Under the pieces are notes generated by a model. The model saw only the letters and a program-made list of their open reading frames with translations. It did not search any database and had not been told where the DNA came from. From NCBI GenBank assembly GCA_045809745.1, contig JBJMXE010000131.1, forward strand, positions 1-36,782: a DNA stretch of 36,782 bases, read 5' to 3'. The stretch comes from DATFCK01 sp045809745 (lineage in GTDB: Bacteria; Verrucomicrobiota; Verrucomicrobiia; Chthoniobacterales; UBA10450). A program made the position numbers and the translations under genes. The first letter of the stretch is position 1. Each line of letters opens with the position of its first letter. Below, piece after piece: positions 5,603 through 13,626 of this stretch.

Positions 5603-8277
5603 CGGTCGAGATCAGCAGGCGGCGGCGTAGCTGATTTGTTGATCAAAGATTCATTGGATTCTTCGTCCAATGGACCAACCGGCACCGCCTTTCGTATCTC
5701 GGCCGGCGTGCTCGTCCGGTTAGGCTGCACCGGGATAGCCTTCAAAACGGGAGCGTCGGGAGCCGGTGTTCGCGCGGGGGCCGTTGTCGCGGGAAGCGCT
5801 TTCATGACTGGGGCGTCGGCCGCGGGCGGCCGGGCCACGGTTGCAGCTGTTCCGGTTGGTGCTGCCGTTGAAGTGGTTGACTTTGTTTCAGCCGACGAGG
5901 CATGCGGTTCCTCGGCTTTTTCCGGGTTCTCCTCGGGAGACGGGCTCGGTTTTACCACCACCCGGATGGAATTGTAGGGATCTTTGGAGGCAAGCAGGGT
6001 CGGCGCCTTGGGCACCACGACGGTAATTTCCTTCAGATCAACGGCTGAAGCCGCCTTCGGGAATTCGCCCTCTCCGGTATCACGAACCAGGCGCGCACGT
6101 GGTTCGCCGTGAACGTTGCATGGCTCAGTAGGTAGTTGGGCGACGGTTCCGATCTCGGTATAGGTGGTGCGTCGTTGCACGGTATCGCCATTGGGACCTT
6201 TGATTGCATCGTAGCATTTATCAGTCGCTAGCAGGCCAGACCGCGAACAGATCTCGGCCGACTTAATCGTTGGCGGCATCGGAATTTCCTTCGGCTGGAA
6301 ATGTCCGATCGACGCATTCATCACATCCACCCAGACCGGTAGCGCGAGCTCGCGCCCGAATGCGCCGCGATAGATTTTCTGGGGCTTATCGAACCCTGCC
6401 CATACCGCGCAGGTAACGGCGCTGTCGTAGCCGGCGAAAAGTGCGTCAGTGAAATCGTAGGCAGTGCCGGTTTTTCCGGCGGCAGGCATTTTCTTCAATC
6501 CGAATTCGGAGTGCGCCGCCTTACCGGTGCCCGAAGCCAACGCGTCAACCAGGCAGGAATGAACTTCGTAAGCGGTCTCGCGTTTGATCACGGTTTGTTT
6601 TTCTTTCCGGCTGGTGGCGTGCCAGACGGTACCGTCTTTTTCTTCAATTCGCTCGAGGATGTGCGGGCTCGCCGCGCGCGATCCGCCGTTAGGGAAAACG
6701 GTGTAGGCGAGCGCGAGTTCGGCCAGGGTCACTTCGCTGCTGCCGAGAAACGTTGCCGGGTACGGCCGGAGCTGAGACCGAATCCCGGCGTCACGACACA
6801 ATTTGACGACCGGCTCGACGCCCGTGTCCAATCCCAGCCTAACCGTTGCGCCATTCTTCGATTTAACGAGTGCCTCGCGCGCGGTCAGTGTTCCCTCGTA
6901 TCGGTTGTCGACCGATTCCGGTCCCCATTCCCCGAGAATGCCGGTCGTGCCGCCGATCATGACCACGCGGTTATCAAGCGGCGAATCTTCCACAATGCTT
7001 CCGGGATACATGCCATTCTCGAATGCCGCCGCGAAAACAAACGGCGTCATGGCCGTCCCGGCCGGGCGTTTCGCCTGGAGCGCACGGTCGTACTGATTGT
7101 GCTCGAAATCACGACCACCGACTAACGCCAGAATTCCACCGGTCTGATTATCGAGCGCGATGACCGCGCCCTGGAGGTATTCCGGAACCGGCGGGTTCGC
7201 ATTGGGTCCGTTAGGCTTGCCTTTTTTGAAGGTGGCTGCGTAATCCGCATAGGTTTGATGATTGTAGCCGGGATGCTGCTCTGCCTTCAGCAGGTTCCGA
7301 CGGACCGAATCTTCGGCCGCCTTCTGCAAATCGGAATCGATCGTTGTATGAATCTTAAATCCTTCGTTCATGGCGCGGTCCCAGCCCACCGCCGCAATCA
7401 CCTGCTGGCGGATATAATCCACTGCGTAGCTCTGGCCTTGCGCGTTCTGCCGGTTGCCGATCACCAAATCCTCGGCTTGGGACTGCCGGCATTTCTCCGC
7501 GTCGATGAAGCCGAGTTCACGCATCCGAATCAGCGCGTAATTACGAGCGTCGCGTGACCCTCCCTTGTCGGACCACGGGGATAATCGGTTAGGGCTTTTG
7601 ATCAGGCCGGCGAGAGTGGCGCATTCGACCAGCGTCATTTCCCGCGCCGGCTTGGAGAAATATCCCCGGGAGGCGGCTTCCGCCCCGTATAATCCGCCAC
7701 CGAAATAGATCCGGTTCAGATAAAGCTCCATGATCTTCTGTTTGCCGAAAGTGTCCTCGATCCGCCGGGCCAGAAATATCTCCAGCAGTTTTCGGCGGAA
7801 CGTTTTTTCTTTCAGCGCAAAACTGTTACGAGCGAGCTGCTGGGTGATCGTGCTGGCCCCTTGTCGCACGTGACCCGCGACCATGTTTTTCAACGCGGCC
7901 CGAATAATACCGACCAGATCGTAGCCGTGATGTTGGTAAAATTTGGCGTCTTCCACTGCGACGACGGCGTTGATCAGGTCGCGCGGCAGCTGGTCGTAAG
8001 GAACAGTCTCGCGATTCTCGACATAGATCTGTCCGAAAATTTTATCGTTCCGGTCGAGAATGACGCTGGCTGACTCCATCTGCTCCATCTTGGTCAGATC
8101 GAACGTATTCGCCTCCGATCGCAGATCCGCAGCGAGAATCGACCAGTAGACCAGGACGGCCGCAATCAGCACTACCAGGAATGCCGCCGGGATATAGAAG
8201 ATCGGGCGGGTATACCACGGCCGGTAAGAGCGGTAACCTCTGGTCGGTGGCGAAAGATATGTTGCTGGCAATTTCAA
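5599..8277 (-). CDS. class A penicillin-binding protein, PBP1A-like, with atypical transpeptidase motif
   Basis: The 892-residue bifunctional peptidoglycan synthase has a short cytoplasmic tail and one membrane anchor (about 27-49). The GT51 glycosyltransferase domain (about 70-250) shows catalytic E109 in VEDAKFYQHHG, GASTITQQLARN and RRKLLEIFLARRIE, all intact. In the transpeptidase domain (about 365-660) the second motif SKN (473-475) and third motif KTGT (602-605) are present. The first motif, normally SxxK as in GSxxKPF, instead reads GTAMTPF with T408 and T411. Neither the acylated Ser nor its Lys is there, so DD-transpeptidation is doubtful. The tail from about 740 is Pro/Ala/Thr-rich and probably disordered. 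It polymerises glycan strands outside the membrane; crosslinking is likely supplied by another enzyme. Confidence 0.93.
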   Translation of the reverse strand: MKLPATYLSPPTRGYRSYRPWYTRPIFYIPAAFLVVLIAAVLVYWSILAADLRSEANTFDLTKMEQMESASVILDRNDKIFGQIYVENRETVPYDQLPRDLINAVVAVEDAKFYQHHGYDLVGIIRAALKNMVAGHVRQGASTITQQLARNSFALKEKTFRRKLLEIFLARRIEDTFGKQKIMELYLNRIYFGGGLYGAEAASRGYFSKPAREMTLVECATLAGLIKSPNRLSPWSDKGGSRDARNYALIRMRELGFIDAEKCRQSQAEDLVIGNRQNAQGQSYAVDYIRQQVIAAVGWDRAMNEGFKIHTTIDSDLQKAAEDSVRRNLLKAEQHPGYNHQTYADYAATFKKGKPNGPNANPPVPEYLQGAVIALDNQTGGILALVGGRDFEHNQYDRALQAKRPAGTAMTPFVFAAAFENGMYPGSIVEDSPLDNRVVMIGGTTGILGEWGPESVDNRYEGTLTAREALVKSKNGATVRLGLDTGVEPVVKLCRDAGIRSQLRPYPATFLGSSEVTLAELALAYTVFPNGGSRAASPHILERIEEKDGTVWHATSRKEKQTVIKRETAYEVHSCLVDALASGTGKAAHSEFGLKKMPAAGKTGTAYDFTDALFAGYDSAVTCAVWAGFDKPQKIYRGAFGRELALPVWVDVMNASIGHFQPKEIPMPPTIKSAEICSRSGLLATDKCYDAIKGPNGDTVQRRTTYTEIGTVAQLPTEPCNVHGEPRARLVRDTGEGEFPKAASAVDLKEITVVVPKAPTLLASKDPYNSIRVVVKPSPSPEENPEKAEEPHASSAETKSTTSTAAPTGTAATVARPPAADAPVMKALPATTAPARTPAPDAPVLKAIPVQPNRTSTPAEIRKAVPVGPLDEESNESLINKSATPPPADLDR

Positions 8278-8384
8278 ACGCTCGCGAAACGGTGCGGGTC
8301 GGGCAATTTACGGGGCAATCGGCTTGCGCTCAACCGCGGGGCTTAGCTGCACCATCAAACAATGACACCTGAACCGGCGCCGAA
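8278..8384. promoter_or_regulatory. divergent intergenic region with a short leader ORF
   Basis: It separates the PBP gene (minus) from the methyltransferase gene (plus) and must hold both promoters; none is clear. An ATG at 8362 opens an eight-codon reading (MTPEPAPK) whose TGA overlaps the GTG start of the next gene as GTGA, a possible coupling leader. Confidence 0.3.
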
Positions 8385-9533
8385 GTGAAACAACTTAATT
8401 CTGCTCTGGTCGAGTTGATCCGGGCACGCATCCAGGAAAGCGGTCCAGTGTCGTTCGCCTGGTTTATGGAGCAGGCACTTTACCACCCGCGGCACGGCTA
8501 TTATGCCTCCGGAAAGGCCAAGCTCGGACGCCACGGCGATTTTTTTACGAACGTCAGCGTCGGCGGGGTTTTCGGCAAATTGATGGCTGTGCAATTTGCC
8601 GAGATGTGGCAGCGCCTGGGGCAGCCGGATGAATTTACGATCGTGGAGCAGGGAGCTCATGGCGGCCAATTTGCCGGGGATGTGTTGAACGCGTTGGCAG
8701 AAACATTTCCTGGATGCTTCCGAAGCGTTCGGTATCGGATTGTCGAGCCATTCGAGCCTCTTCAAAATCAACAGCGACTCGCACTCGGGTGCTTTGGGCA
8801 AAAGGTTCAGTGGTGCTCCGACCTGGCTGCACTTGAGCCGTTCATCGGGGCGCATTTCTCGAACGAGCTGCTGGATGCAATGGCATTTTATATTGTTCGG
8901 CGCCGCCCGCAGGGTCCGGGTTCAGACGATTGGGCCGAGAAACTGGTCGAGTGGAAGGATGATGGATTTACGTTTGTGGACGGACCGATCACAGACGACC
9001 GGCTGCGGCGGCAGCTGGAACGGCTGGTTGATGTTCCACCCGAAACCGAGCTCGAAGTCAGCCTCGGTGTTCTTGATTGGCTAAGTGCGGTCGCCTCCAA
9101 GTTAAGGCGCGGTTACGTAGTTGCGGTCGACTACGGCTACGTGAACGACGATTTGCATGCGCCGCAGCACCGCAGCGGAACAGCGCAGGTTCGGGCAAAC
9201 CATCGTGTGCTGAATTCGCCGTTCGAAGCGGTCGGCGATTCTGACATCACCGCTCACGTGCACTGGACGGCACTTGCAGCGCATGCGCAGGACCAAGGGT
9301 TACAGATCAGTGGATTTGCTGATCAGCATCATTTCCTAACCGGGATCATTTCCAGCTTCCCGGATATGATCGCCACGACGGATCCGAGCGGGCGACGTCA
9401 GCTGCAGACCCTTCTTCATCCCGAAATGATGGGCCGCGCATTCCAGGTCCTGGGTTTGAGTCGAGGACTCAGTGGATCGGACGGTTTAAGCGGGTTCAAT
9501 TTCGCTCGTCCGGCCTTTCAACCGGCAGCTTAA
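8385..9533 (+). CDS. SAM-dependent methyltransferase, MidA/NDUFAF7 (DUF185) family
   Basis: The 382-residue protein starts at GTG. Family marks run in order: YHPRHGYYASG near residue 35, GDFFTNVSVGGVFGKLMA (about 51-68), the SAM-binding loop IVEQGAHGGQFAGDVL (about 86-101), and SNELLDAMAFYIV (about 163-175) corresponding to the NELLDA-P motif. The mitochondrial relative NDUFAF7 methylates an Arg of complex I subunit NDUFS2; bacterial members are assumed to be protein arginine methyltransferases. The usual ExGxGxG becomes EQGAHGG, still compatible with SAM binding. It is cytosolic. The next gene starts 55 bp downstream but has its own promoter-like sequence. Confidence 0.88.
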   Translation: MKQLNSALVELIRARIQESGPVSFAWFMEQALYHPRHGYYASGKAKLGRHGDFFTNVSVGGVFGKLMAVQFAEMWQRLGQPDEFTIVEQGAHGGQFAGDVLNALAETFPGCFRSVRYRIVEPFEPLQNQQRLALGCFGQKVQWCSDLAALEPFIGAHFSNELLDAMAFYIVRRRPQGPGSDDWAEKLVEWKDDGFTFVDGPITDDRLRRQLERLVDVPPETELEVSLGVLDWLSAVASKLRRGYVVAVDYGYVNDDLHAPQHRSGTAQVRANHRVLNSPFEAVGDSDITAHVHWTALAAHAQDQGLQISGFADQHHFLTGIISSFPDMIATTDPSGRRQLQTLLHPEMMGRAFQVLGLSRGLSGSDGLSGFNFARPAFQPAA

Positions 9534-9576
9534 GCGGGCCGATCGGGGTTGAACAGAGACGGTTAAGTGTAATCGT

Positions 9577-9582
9577 TATAGT
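9577..9582 (+). promoter_or_regulatory. -10-like hexamer, possibly leaderless promoter
   Basis: TATAGT lies six bases before the ATG at 9589, within tgtaatcgttatagttaca, whose ends form a short inverted repeat. If used, the transcript would start at the ATG. The nearest -35-like hexamer (TTGAAC, 9549-9554) is 22 bp away, too far for a standard promoter. No ribosome-binding site is visible. Confidence 0.3.
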
Positions 9583-9588
9583 TACATT

Positions 9589-10635
9589 ATGTCTTCCTAT
9601 CTTTTGACTGAGACAAATACTCGCGTTCCAGACTTAAGCGGTCCCGTTCCGCATGCGATCGAGCAAACCGGGCGCATGCCCCAGGACGATCAACTGCTTG
9701 ATGCTTACTCTCAGGTTGTGGCGGCGGTGGTTAATCGAGTAACACCGAGCGTTGTTAATATTCAGGTGCATGCCGGCGAGCGCGGCGCTGGCGGCGGCTC
9801 CGGATTTCTAATTACCCGCGACGGATTCATCCTAACCAACAGTCACGTCGTCTCCGGTGCGCGTGAGTTGGAAGTGACGCTGCATGATGCGAGAGCTTTC
9901 CCGGCCGAAATCGCCGGCACCGATCCGGAGACCGATCTCGCCGTGATCCGCATTGATGCGCCGGATCTTCAGCACGTTCGGTTGGCGGATTCATCCACGA
10001 TTCGAGTCGGGCAGATCGCAATCGCGGTAGGGTCACCCTACGGCTTTCAGCATACCGTTACCGCCGGCATCATTAGCGCACTCGGCCGCTCAATGCGGTC
10101 TGAATCCGGCCGCTTGATGGATGAGATTATCCAGACAGACGCGGCGCTGAATCCCGGAAATTCAGGCGGACCCCTGCTGAACAGCGCCGGCGAAGTCATC
10201 GGAGTGAACACTGCGGTGATTCTGCCGGCCCAGGGGATTTGCTTCGCAATTTCGAGCAACACGGCACAATTCGTTGCTGCCTGGTTGATCAAGGAAGGAC
10301 GGGTGCGTCGCAGCTCAATCGGTGTCGCGGGTCAAAACGTGCCGCTGCATCCGCGAGTAACGCGCTTTCACAAACTAACTAGCAATCGAGGGGTGCTGGT
10401 AGCGGAGATAGAACCCGGCAGCCCGGCGGCGATTGCTGGACTGGAGAAAGGCGACACAATCGTCGGGTTCAAGGGCAAACCCGTTGCGACAATTGATGAT
10501 TTACACAAACAACTCGTCGCATCTGAGATCGGCATACCGTCGCCAATTATGTTTTTGCGCGGAACGGAAAAGCTGTTCCGTCTGGTTGTGCCGCGGGAGT
10601 TCTCCGCGGCAAAGGCACAGAAGACTAACCGCTAA
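9589..10635 (+). CDS. HtrA/DegP-like serine protease with one PDZ domain
   Basis: The 348-residue protein is a S1C-family trypsin-like protease with the full triad: H86 in LTNSHVV, D116 in TDLAVI and S192 in GNSGGPL. The activation segment (VGQIAIAVGSPYGFQHTVTAG) is regular. One PDZ domain covers about 255-340 (GVLVAEIEPGSPAAIAGLEKGDTIVGF). Family members degrade or chaperone misfolded proteins, mostly in the periplasm. Here the first 40 residues are hydrophilic and contain no signal peptide or anchor, so either it is cytosolic or export is unusual. A second possible start is the ATG at 9676, which also lacks a signal. No -35 or Shine-Dalgarno sequence supports either start strongly. Confidence 0.92.
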   Translation: MSSYLLTETNTRVPDLSGPVPHAIEQTGRMPQDDQLLDAYSQVVAAVVNRVTPSVVNIQVHAGERGAGGGSGFLITRDGFILTNSHVVSGARELEVTLHDARAFPAEIAGTDPETDLAVIRIDAPDLQHVRLADSSTIRVGQIAIAVGSPYGFQHTVTAGIISALGRSMRSESGRLMDEIIQTDAALNPGNSGGPLLNSAGEVIGVNTAVILPAQGICFAISSNTAQFVAAWLIKEGRVRRSSIGVAGQNVPLHPRVTRFHKLTSNRGVLVAEIEPGSPAAIAGLEKGDTIVGFKGKPVATIDDLHKQLVASEIGIPSPIMFLRGTEKLFRLVVPREFSAAKAQKTNR

Positions 10636-10660
10636 ATACTAAGAGGCGAAGAAGACGGGA

Positions 10661-10850
10661 CCGCTAAACACGCGAAAAGACGCGAAAAAGAGAGGGTGGG
10701 AGCAAAGGGCTGGAGGGACGAGCTTGTCTCGTCCCACTAATTGCTGCGCCGTGGCAAGTCTCCCTCCAATAAAGAATGGGACGAGACAACCTCGTCCCTT
10801 CGGTTAGGCGCAGGCGCTTTTGCGCCATTTCGCGGGTTTAGCGGGGGACT
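10661..10850. repeat. paired-hairpin intergenic repeat, copy A
   Basis: It begins ccgctaaacacgcgaaaa and ends ttcgcgggtttagcggg, so its ends are rough inverted repeats. Inside are two hairpins with the same arms: gggacgag-cttgt-ctcgtccc (10715-10735) and gggacgag-acaac-ctcgtccc (10778-10798). Copy B at 20588-20785 matches it closely through the first hairpin. It lies between the convergent htrA-like and fdhD genes and could also serve as a bidirectional terminator. Confidence 0.8.
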
Positions 10851-10851
10851 C

Positions 10852-11685
10852 TCAGGATTTCGCAGTCTCGAGGATGATTCGTTCAGCGTGCGAATAGAGA
10901 TTGAAGGACGGCGGCCGTAGAAAGCCGATCAGTGTTTGATTGTTCTCGCGGCAAAACGAAACGGCGAGCGCCGACGGAGCAGATACGGAAGCGATGATCG
11001 GAATTCCGGCTGCGAGTGCTTTCTGGACAATCTCGAACGACGCCCGTCCGCTAACGAGAAGAATGTGCTCGTTCAGTGTCGCTGATCCGTCAAGCACGGC
11101 CCGTCCAATCGCCTTATCTACGGCATTGTGGCGTCCGATGTCTTCCCGCACGACGGCTGCGGTTCCGTTGCGGGCGAAAATTGCCGCTGCGTGAATTCCG
11201 CCGGTGCGCCCGAAATCCTGCTGATGTTCGCGCATTTTATCGGGCAACCCAAGGAGGAGCTCGACGGTTAGCCTAAGGTTGGCAGCTGAGCGCGCTGGTT
11301 GAAACCGCTGCCGCATCGCTTCGATGCTGTCTCTGCCGCACAGCCCGCAGCTGCTGGTGATCGTGCCTAACCGCTGTGGCGCGGTCTGTGCCAGCCTAAC
11401 GTGCTCGGCCAGCTCAATATCAACGATGTTGTCCCGATTTCGCGGGGCGTCGGGACGCGACAACTTCACGATATCACTCCGCGAACGAATGACCCCTTCC
11501 GATAATAAAAAACCGACCGCCAATTCCTCGTCGTGGCCGGGAGTGCGCATGGTTGTCGCGACCGTCCTGCCACTGATGCGGATCTCCAAAGGTTCCTCGA
11601 TGGTCAGGTCGTCGGGCTGATACTCGAGCTCGCCATCACCTCGGTGCCGGATGACTTTGCCCGATTCGATTCCGTCCTGATTCAT
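10852..11685 (-). CDS. fdhD: formate dehydrogenase accessory sulfurtransferase FdhD
   Basis: The 277-residue protein, read from the ATG at 11685, carries sulfur from a cysteine desulfurase to bis-MGD cofactor for formate dehydrogenase. Family marks are EEPLEIRISGR at the start, TMRTPGHDEELAVGFLLSEG, the sulfur-carrying SSCGLCGRDS (CxxC), FGRTGGIHAAAIF, VVREDIGRHNAVDKAIG, ILLVSGRASFEIVQKA and the SAPSALAV loop. A longer reading to 11736 adds 17 residues without family similarity and would leave only 7 bp to the divergent neighbour, so the shorter start is preferred. The shared divergent region with the MOSC-mobA pair makes a molybdenum-cofactor locus. No molybdoenzyme is in this window. Confidence 0.93.
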   Translation of the reverse strand: MNQDGIESGKVIRHRGDGELEYQPDDLTIEEPLEIRISGRTVATTMRTPGHDEELAVGFLLSEGVIRSRSDIVKLSRPDAPRNRDNIVDIELAEHVRLAQTAPQRLGTITSSCGLCGRDSIEAMRQRFQPARSAANLRLTVELLLGLPDKMREHQQDFGRTGGIHAAAIFARNGTAAVVREDIGRHNAVDKAIGRAVLDGSATLNEHILLVSGRASFEIVQKALAAGIPIIASVSAPSALAVSFCRENNQTLIGFLRPPSFNLYSHAERIILETAKS

Positions 11686-11743
11686 GTGGAATGGTGGCCT
11701 GGCCGGCTCGCGCTGCAGTGCCCTCGATGATATCATTATATAG

Positions 11744-12217
11744 GTGAAAATCTGTCACCTCTACATCTCGCGCGGCCACAATTTCTTCGGTCACCACGGC
11801 CGGGATCCGGATAATCACCCGGCCATTGAAGTGCCGTCGATCGAATGCGTGGCGGGACATGGAATTCGGGGCGATCGGTTTTTCGATTACCGGTCCGACT
11901 ACAAAGGGCAGATCACCTTCTTTTCGCTCGAGGTGTTCGAAAAACTTCGCGAAACGCTGCCTGGCCGCGAACTTTCGCCTGCGCTTCTCCGCCGGAACGT
12001 GGTGGTTAGCGGCGTTAACTTGAACGAGCTCATCGGGCAGGAGTTCGAAGTGCAAGGCGTGCGTTTTCGCGGAACAGCGGAATGCAAACCCTGTTATTGG
12101 ATGGATCGCGCCATTGCGCCAGGTACCGAAGAATTTCTGAAAGGGCGCGGTGGTTTACGCGCGCGGATTTTAAATGACGGGCAGCTCAGCTCCACGGCCG
12201 CTGTCGCGGTTCAGTGA
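11744..12217 (+). CDS. MOSC domain protein
   Basis: The 157-residue stand-alone MOSC (molybdenum cofactor sulfurase C-terminal) protein shows VAGHGIRGDRFFDY, GQITFFSLEVFEKL, LRRNVVVSGVNLNELIG and the conserved Cys region GTAECKPCYWMD, followed by GRGGLRARIL. Stand-alone MOSC proteins are thought to bind or deliver sulfur or molybdopterin to Mo enzymes. It starts divergently from fdhD and ends 4 bp before mobA, so MOSC-mobA is probably one transcript. The KPCYWMD region is close to a YiiM-like or short-MOSC pattern. Its target enzyme is not visible here. Confidence 0.88.
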   Translation: MKICHLYISRGHNFFGHHGRDPDNHPAIEVPSIECVAGHGIRGDRFFDYRSDYKGQITFFSLEVFEKLRETLPGRELSPALLRRNVVVSGVNLNELIGQEFEVQGVRFRGTAECKPCYWMDRAIAPGTEEFLKGRGGLRARILNDGQLSSTAAVAVQ

Positions 12218-12221
12218 CGCC

Positions 12222-12860
12222 ATGAAATTGAGCGCAGTCCTTCTGGCCGGTGGAGAATCCAGGCGCTTCGGATCCGATAAAGCGATCATGTCATTCCGGG
12301 GCACACCAATGTGGAAGCGACAGATTCAGCTTCTGCAAAGTCTCGCGCCCGCCGAACTCTTGGTTTCTGCGCGAACGGATCCGGCGTGGCGTCCTTCTGA
12401 TGCAAGGTTCGTGGCAGACCGTCCGCCATTTCATGGCCCTCTTAGCGGATTGGTTGCGGCGATGGCGGCCATGCGAGGGACGCACCTTCTGGCATTGGCC
12501 GTCGATATGCCTCTGATGCCGCGAAGTTGTCTTCAACAGATGTGTGATTTGATTTCACTTGGGCGCGGCGTTGTACCTTATACCGGATTGCGGGCTGAAC
12601 CATTAGCCGCGATCTATCCTCGCGAGAGCTTTCCCCACCTTTTGAAGGCGCTTGAGCTAGGTGAACTCACCTTGCAAACAGTCGCTGCTAAACTGGTCGC
12701 CTCCGGTATGTTGTTAACAATCGACGTATCCCCAGCCGAACAGGAATTCTACCGGAGCATTAACGAACCGACTGATCTGGCCAGCGCAACGGCTGCCGCA
12801 GCAGCGTATCTTCCCCAAGTGAACAGCAACTTCTTTATCCGAAAGACGTTCAATAAATAG
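12222..12860 (+). CDS. mobA: molybdenum cofactor guanylyltransferase MobA
   Basis: The 212-residue enzyme transfers GMP to molybdopterin to make the MGD cofactor. The N-terminal nucleotide-binding signature LLAGGESRRFGSDKA is intact, followed by DRPPFHGPLSGLVAAM and the metal-binding region LALAVDMPLMP (normally D-x-P). The ATG at 12222 begins 4 bp after the MOSC stop; an earlier in-frame start at 12174 would overlap that gene and lacks similarity. The length is typical of the family. With FdhD and MOSC it points to a bis-MGD enzyme, for example a formate dehydrogenase or nitrate reductase, elsewhere in the genome. Confidence 0.9.
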   Translation: MKLSAVLLAGGESRRFGSDKAIMSFRGTPMWKRQIQLLQSLAPAELLVSARTDPAWRPSDARFVADRPPFHGPLSGLVAAMAAMRGTHLLALAVDMPLMPRSCLQQMCDLISLGRGVVPYTGLRAEPLAAIYPRESFPHLLKALELGELTLQTVAAKLVASGMLLTIDVSPAEQEFYRSINEPTDLASATAAAAAYLPQVNSNFFIRKTFNK

Positions 12861-12886
12861 AAGCAGATAGTTACGGAGGCGAACTC

Positions 12887-13375
12887 ATGAAACAGCAGAA
12901 TTTCAAACAGTCGATCGGCGCGCTGGCGATGGCGGCGTCGATCCTCTTCCTGGCACCGCACGCGGCACAGGCCAGGAGCGATAGAAACGGCGATAACCTC
13001 AGCGACACTGAAATGGAGCACGTGCTGGTTAACTCCGGATTCAAAGTCAGAGCCGCATCGAGTGGCGGCCAGCGCAGTCATATTGCGCGGTTACCGGATA
13101 ACCAGTTCCAGCAAGTGATGCAGAATGGAAGGACGTATTACCTGTATGGCGATAAACGGGATAACCGCCTGTACGTCGGCGACGAGCATGCGTATCGCGC
13201 CTATCTGGGTTACCTGCACAACAAAAAGCTGCGCCAGCAGGGCGTGTTTGTGTGGGAGGTACGGCCAGCGGATCGCGCCAACAACAAGACGGTTGAAGTG
13301 TGGCACGGATGGACGCCATTCCCGGAATGGTCTAACAGTCGACGGAACGATCAGGCGCTGCCGCCCTCGCAGTAA
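12887..13375 (+). CDS. small exported hypothetical protein
   Basis: The 162-residue protein has a clear GGAGG ribosome-binding site nine bases before the ATG. The N-terminus is a signal peptide (about residues 1-29, ending APHAAQA). The mature part contains an RSDRNGDNLSDTEMEH segment resembling a DxDxNxD-type calcium loop, then an aromatic-rich region (GRTYYLYGDKRDNRLYVGDEHAYRAYLGYL) and a Trp-rich end (VEVWHGWTPFPEW). No family is recognised. It probably acts in the periplasm or is secreted. It follows mobA by 26 bp but its own Shine-Dalgarno and unrelated function make operon membership uncertain. Confidence 0.75.
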   Translation: MKQQNFKQSIGALAMAASILFLAPHAAQARSDRNGDNLSDTEMEHVLVNSGFKVRAASSGGQRSHIARLPDNQFQQVMQNGRTYYLYGDKRDNRLYVGDEHAYRAYLGYLHNKKLRQQGVFVWEVRPADRANNKTVEVWHGWTPFPEWSNSRRNDQALPPSQ

Positions 13376-13410
13376 AGCGGGCGCGATATCATTGCCGAAA
13401 GAGCGCGTGG

Positions 13411-13429
13411 CATCGGCTTCCGGCCGATG
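13411..13429. terminator. possible bidirectional terminator hairpin
   Basis: CATCGGC (13411-13417) and GCCGATG (13423-13429) form a 7-bp stem with a 5-base loop between the convergent genes ending at 13375 and 13467. No long T-run follows, so it is only a candidate. Confidence 0.3.
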
Positions 13430-13466
13430 ATCTATTTAGTTCATTGGCTGGACGCCAATGCTGACG

Positions 13467-13622
13467 CTAACGGCGTTTTCTTTTGGCTGCCGCCGCGCCT
13501 TTTTTGCCGAGCGCAGTCCGCACTTTTTTCGGCAGGTGCGAGATCGTTCGTTTCTTCCGCGCTGCTTGTGCCGCTTTTTTTATGTTCCTGCGAGCCGCCG
13601 TGCGCTGTTTTGTCGTAGCCAT
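13467..13622 (-). CDS. small histone H1-like basic protein, 51 residues
   Basis: The 51-residue product is almost entirely Lys, Arg, Ala and Thr (MATTKQRTAARRNIKKAA ... GKKGAAAAKRKRR), like the C-terminal tail of histone H1 or bacterial Hc1-type proteins. The start at 13622 is fixed by a strong AAGGAGG sequence ten bases upstream, which lies in the last codons of the gene before it. A longer reading to 13757 lacks this site. It follows the DUF6496-like gene by 4 bp in the same operon. It probably binds nucleic acid and may coat DNA or ribosomal RNA; that is inferred from charge alone. Related short TKQRTAARRNIKKA proteins are widespread in soil bacteria. Confidence 0.75.
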   Translation of the reverse strand: MATTKQRTAARRNIKKAAQAARKKRTISHLPKKVRTALGKKGAAAAKRKRR

Positions 13623-13626
13623 ACGT

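Noticed and set aside
6511..7125. 204-codon plus-strand ORF inside the PBP gene
   Set aside because: It is antisense to the conserved transpeptidase domain and has low-complexity, family-less translation: a shadow of GC-rich coding DNA.
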